This document shows, in pieces, positions 12,822 through 14,528 of a stretch of DNA of 14,528 bases (within the stretch, counting starts at the first letter, position 1; each line of letters opens with the position of its first letter). Source of the stretch: GWC2-56-14 sp043731355. GTDB taxonomy: Bacteria; Nitrospirota; UBA9217. The DNA lies in assembly GCA_043731355.1 (NCBI GenBank), contig JAYTJE010000120.1, positions 1-14,528 on the forward strand, in the 5' to 3' direction. Both the position numbers and the translations under genes were made by a program. Under the pieces are notes generated by a model that searched no databases, was not told where the DNA came from, and worked only from the letters and a program-made list of their open reading frames with translations.

Positions 12822-14528
12822 ATGAGTAACACGATTTTATTTGCCCTGGTATGCGGCGTAGCCGGAGTCATTTACGGCATCATGACCGCGATCTGGGTGA
12901 ACAAACAGGATGCAGGCAATCAGAAAATGATCGACATTTCCAATGCAGTGAAGGAAGGCGCTAATGCGTTCCTGGCGCGCGAGTACAAGACCGTTGCAAT
13001 GGTCGCGGCAGTTTTGGTGCTTGTCCTGTTCTTCGTTCCCGCACTCGGGATGTGGGCAGCCATCGGATTTATCATCGGTACCGTGGGTTCCGCCCTTGCC
13101 GGCTTCATCGGCATGTGGGTGTCGCTCCGCGCCAACGTGCGCACCGCGGCAGCGGCGAGCAAAGGCCTCCAGGCCGCGCTCAGCCTCGCATTCAAGGGCG
13201 GCTCCGTGACCGGTATCATGGTCGTGGGCCTCGGCATCATTGGCCTTGCAGGCTTTTACTTTGTTGCCAAGACGTTTGCTCCGGCTGAACAGATCTCCAC
13301 TGCCCTCATCGGCCTCGGCTTCGGCTGCTCGCTCATGAGCGTGTTCGCCCGTATCGCGGGCGGCATCTACACCAAGGCCGCTGACGTGGGCGCCGACCTC
13401 GTGGGTAAGGTCGAGAAGAACATCCCCGAAGACGATCCGCGCAACCCCGCCGTGATCGCCGACAACGTTGGCGACAACGTTGGCGACTGTGCCGGTATGG
13501 CCGCCGACCTCTATGAGACCTACACCGTGACCCTTGTGGCCGCCATGCTCCTTGCCAAGACCGTGTTTGGCGCGGACAGTCCCTGGATCGAGTTCCCTCT
13601 CATGCTCGGCGCAGTTTCGATCATTGCTTCCATCGTAGGCACCTACTTCGTTCGACTTGGCAAAACCAACTACATCATGGGCGCCCTCTATAAGGGATTG
13701 GCCGTTGCAGGCGTTATCGCGGCAATAGCGTTCTATTTTGTGGCCAAAAGCTTTATCGCAGGTCTCGGCGAAAATGCCGGCGTCTTTACGGCGAACACCG
13801 TGTTCTTCATCTCCCTCATCGGTCTTGCCCTCACCGGCATGATCGTATGGATCACCGAGTACTTCACGGCTAAAGAGTATCCCCCGGTGCAGCACATTGC
13901 ACAGGCGAGCCTCACCGGCCACGGCACGAACGTGATCGCCGGACTCGCAGTCAGCATGAAGTCCACAGCAGCTCCGGTGCTCATGATCGTTGCTTCGATC
14001 CTCGGCGCATACTGGCTTGGCGGCGGATTCTCCGGCCAGGCGAATGCAGCATCAGGCGGCATCTTCGCCATCGCGCTGGCAGCCGTGTCCATGCTCTCCA
14101 TGACCGGCATTGTCGTGGCCATCGATTCCTACGGCCCGATCACGGACAATGCGGGCGGCGTTGCTGAAATGGCCGGGCTTCCCCAGGCCATTCGCGATAT
14201 CACCGATCCTCTCGATGCGGTCGGCAACACCACCAAGGCCGTGACCAAGGGCTATGCCATCGGCTCCGCGGCACTTGCCGCTTTGGTGCTCTTCTCTGAA
14301 TATTCACGCTCCTTCGGCTCAACGATCCTGTTCGATCTTTCGAACCCCATGGTCCTTTGCGGCCTGTTCATCGGCGGCATGCTCCCCTACTACTTCGGCG
14401 CGCTCCTTATGGAGTCCGTGGCCAAGGCGGCAGGCGGCGTGGTGGAAGAAGTTCGCAGACAGTTCCGCGAGATCCCGGGCATCATGGAAGGCACCGGCAA
14501 GCCCCAGTATGGCAAGTGCGTTGACATC
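12822..14528 (+). CDS. hppA: Membrane-bound proton-translocating pyrophosphatase, K+-independent type (3' end outside window)
   Basis: This membrane ion pump hydrolyses PPi to two phosphates and translocates H+ (some relatives move Na+). The frame is open from the ATG at 12822 to the window edge, 569 codons with no stop; the family is usually about 660-720 residues, so roughly the last 100-150 are missing. Visible signatures are DVGADLVGKVE (188-198) and DNVGDNVGD (214-222), the PPi- and Mg-binding loops. They are followed by MAADLYETYT with E232 in a membrane helix and DSYGPITDNAGG (435-446). GNTTKAVTKG (468-477) has Lys472 and Thr475 at the positions that mark K+-independent proton pumps. 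There are about a dozen hydrophobic helices. AGGAGG at 12809-12814 lies seven bases before the ATG. Next to sat it likely removes the PPi made in sulfate activation while conserving part of its energy. Confidence 0.95.
   Translation, partial: MSNTILFALVCGVAGVIYGIMTAIWVNKQDAGNQKMIDISNAVKEGANAFLAREYKTVAMVAAVLVLVLFFVPALGMWAAIGFIIGTVGSALAGFIGMWVSLRANVRTAAAASKGLQAALSLAFKGGSVTGIMVVGLGIIGLAGFYFVAKTFAPAEQISTALIGLGFGCSLMSVFARIAGGIYTKAADVGADLVGKVEKNIPEDDPRNPAVIADNVGDNVGDCAGMAADLYETYTVTLVAAMLLAKTVFGADSPWIEFPLMLGAVSIIASIVGTYFVRLGKTNYIMGALYKGLAVAGVIAAIAFYFVAKSFIAGLGENAGVFTANTVFFISLIGLALTGMIVWITEYFTAKEYPPVQHIAQASLTGHGTNVIAGLAVSMKSTAAPVLMIVASILGAYWLGGGFSGQANAASGGIFAIALAAVSMLSMTGIVVAIDSYGPITDNAGGVAEMAGLPQAIRDITDPLDAVGNTTKAVTKGYAIGSAALAALVLFSEYSRSFGSTILFDLSNPMVLCGLFIGGMLPYYFGALLMESVAKAAGGVVEEVRRQFREIPGIMEGTGKPQYGKCVDI

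Noticed and set aside
12837..13922. Minus-strand open frame opposite hppA
   Set aside because: It is rich in His, Gly, Asp and Ala and wholly antisense to a pyrophosphatase gene with intact signatures.
1..14528. CRISPR array, transposase, integrase, toxin-antitoxin or phage genes
   Set aside because: No regularly spaced repeat series and no matching protein motifs were found on either strand; the short repeats in the spacers are isolated.

Overview
The window carries an almost complete dissimilatory sulfur-metabolism energy module on the + strand: adk, sat, aprB, aprA, qmoA, qmoB, qmoC, a two-CBS-domain protein, and the first 569 codons of a membrane pyrophosphatase (hppA) that runs off the right edge. 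This set is the cytoplasmic sulfate <-> sulfite arm (ATP sulfurylase, APS reductase, quinone-interacting membrane oxidoreductase). It points to an anaerobic sulfate reducer, or a relative running the path in reverse. The gene content and high-GC coding sequence fit Desulfobacterota or sulfate-reducing Nitrospirota. I cannot decide between these by eye, and no dsr gene is present to help fix the direction.

Layout. 1-1638: two cell-envelope genes of unknown role, visibly lower in GC than the rest: a small predicted outer-membrane beta-barrel protein (242-793) and a predicted lipoprotein (901-1638). 1639-2036: about 400 bases with no convincing gene, holding two small hairpins. 2037-2654: rdgB, an XTP/dITP pyrophosphatase. 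2655-2802: an AT-rich spacer with a 10-bp inverted repeat and promoter-like boxes, probably the control region of the energy module. 2803-14528: the module itself, every gene on the same strand and most with a canonical GGAGG site.

How the genes work together. Sat converts sulfate and ATP to APS and PPi. AprBA reduces APS to sulfite and AMP. QmoABC passes electrons between the menaquinone pool and AprBA. Adk recycles AMP with ATP to ADP, and HppA hydrolyses PPi while pumping ions, so both by-products of sulfate activation are handled by genes in the same cluster. The CBS protein between qmoC and hppA has the fold that usually senses adenylates and is a candidate local regulator.

The spacers hold the less ordinary sequence. 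A strong intrinsic terminator followed by a long palindromic element lies between aprA and qmoA. A 16-nt tandem repeat with inverted counterparts lies between qmoB and qmoC. A small palindrome flanked by a 7-nt direct repeat lies between adk and sat. I found no CRISPR array, tRNA, rRNA, transposase or integrase. I did not find an obviously new defence or mobile system; the points most worth following are the CBS gene, the segmented transcription signals and the two unassigned envelope genes.
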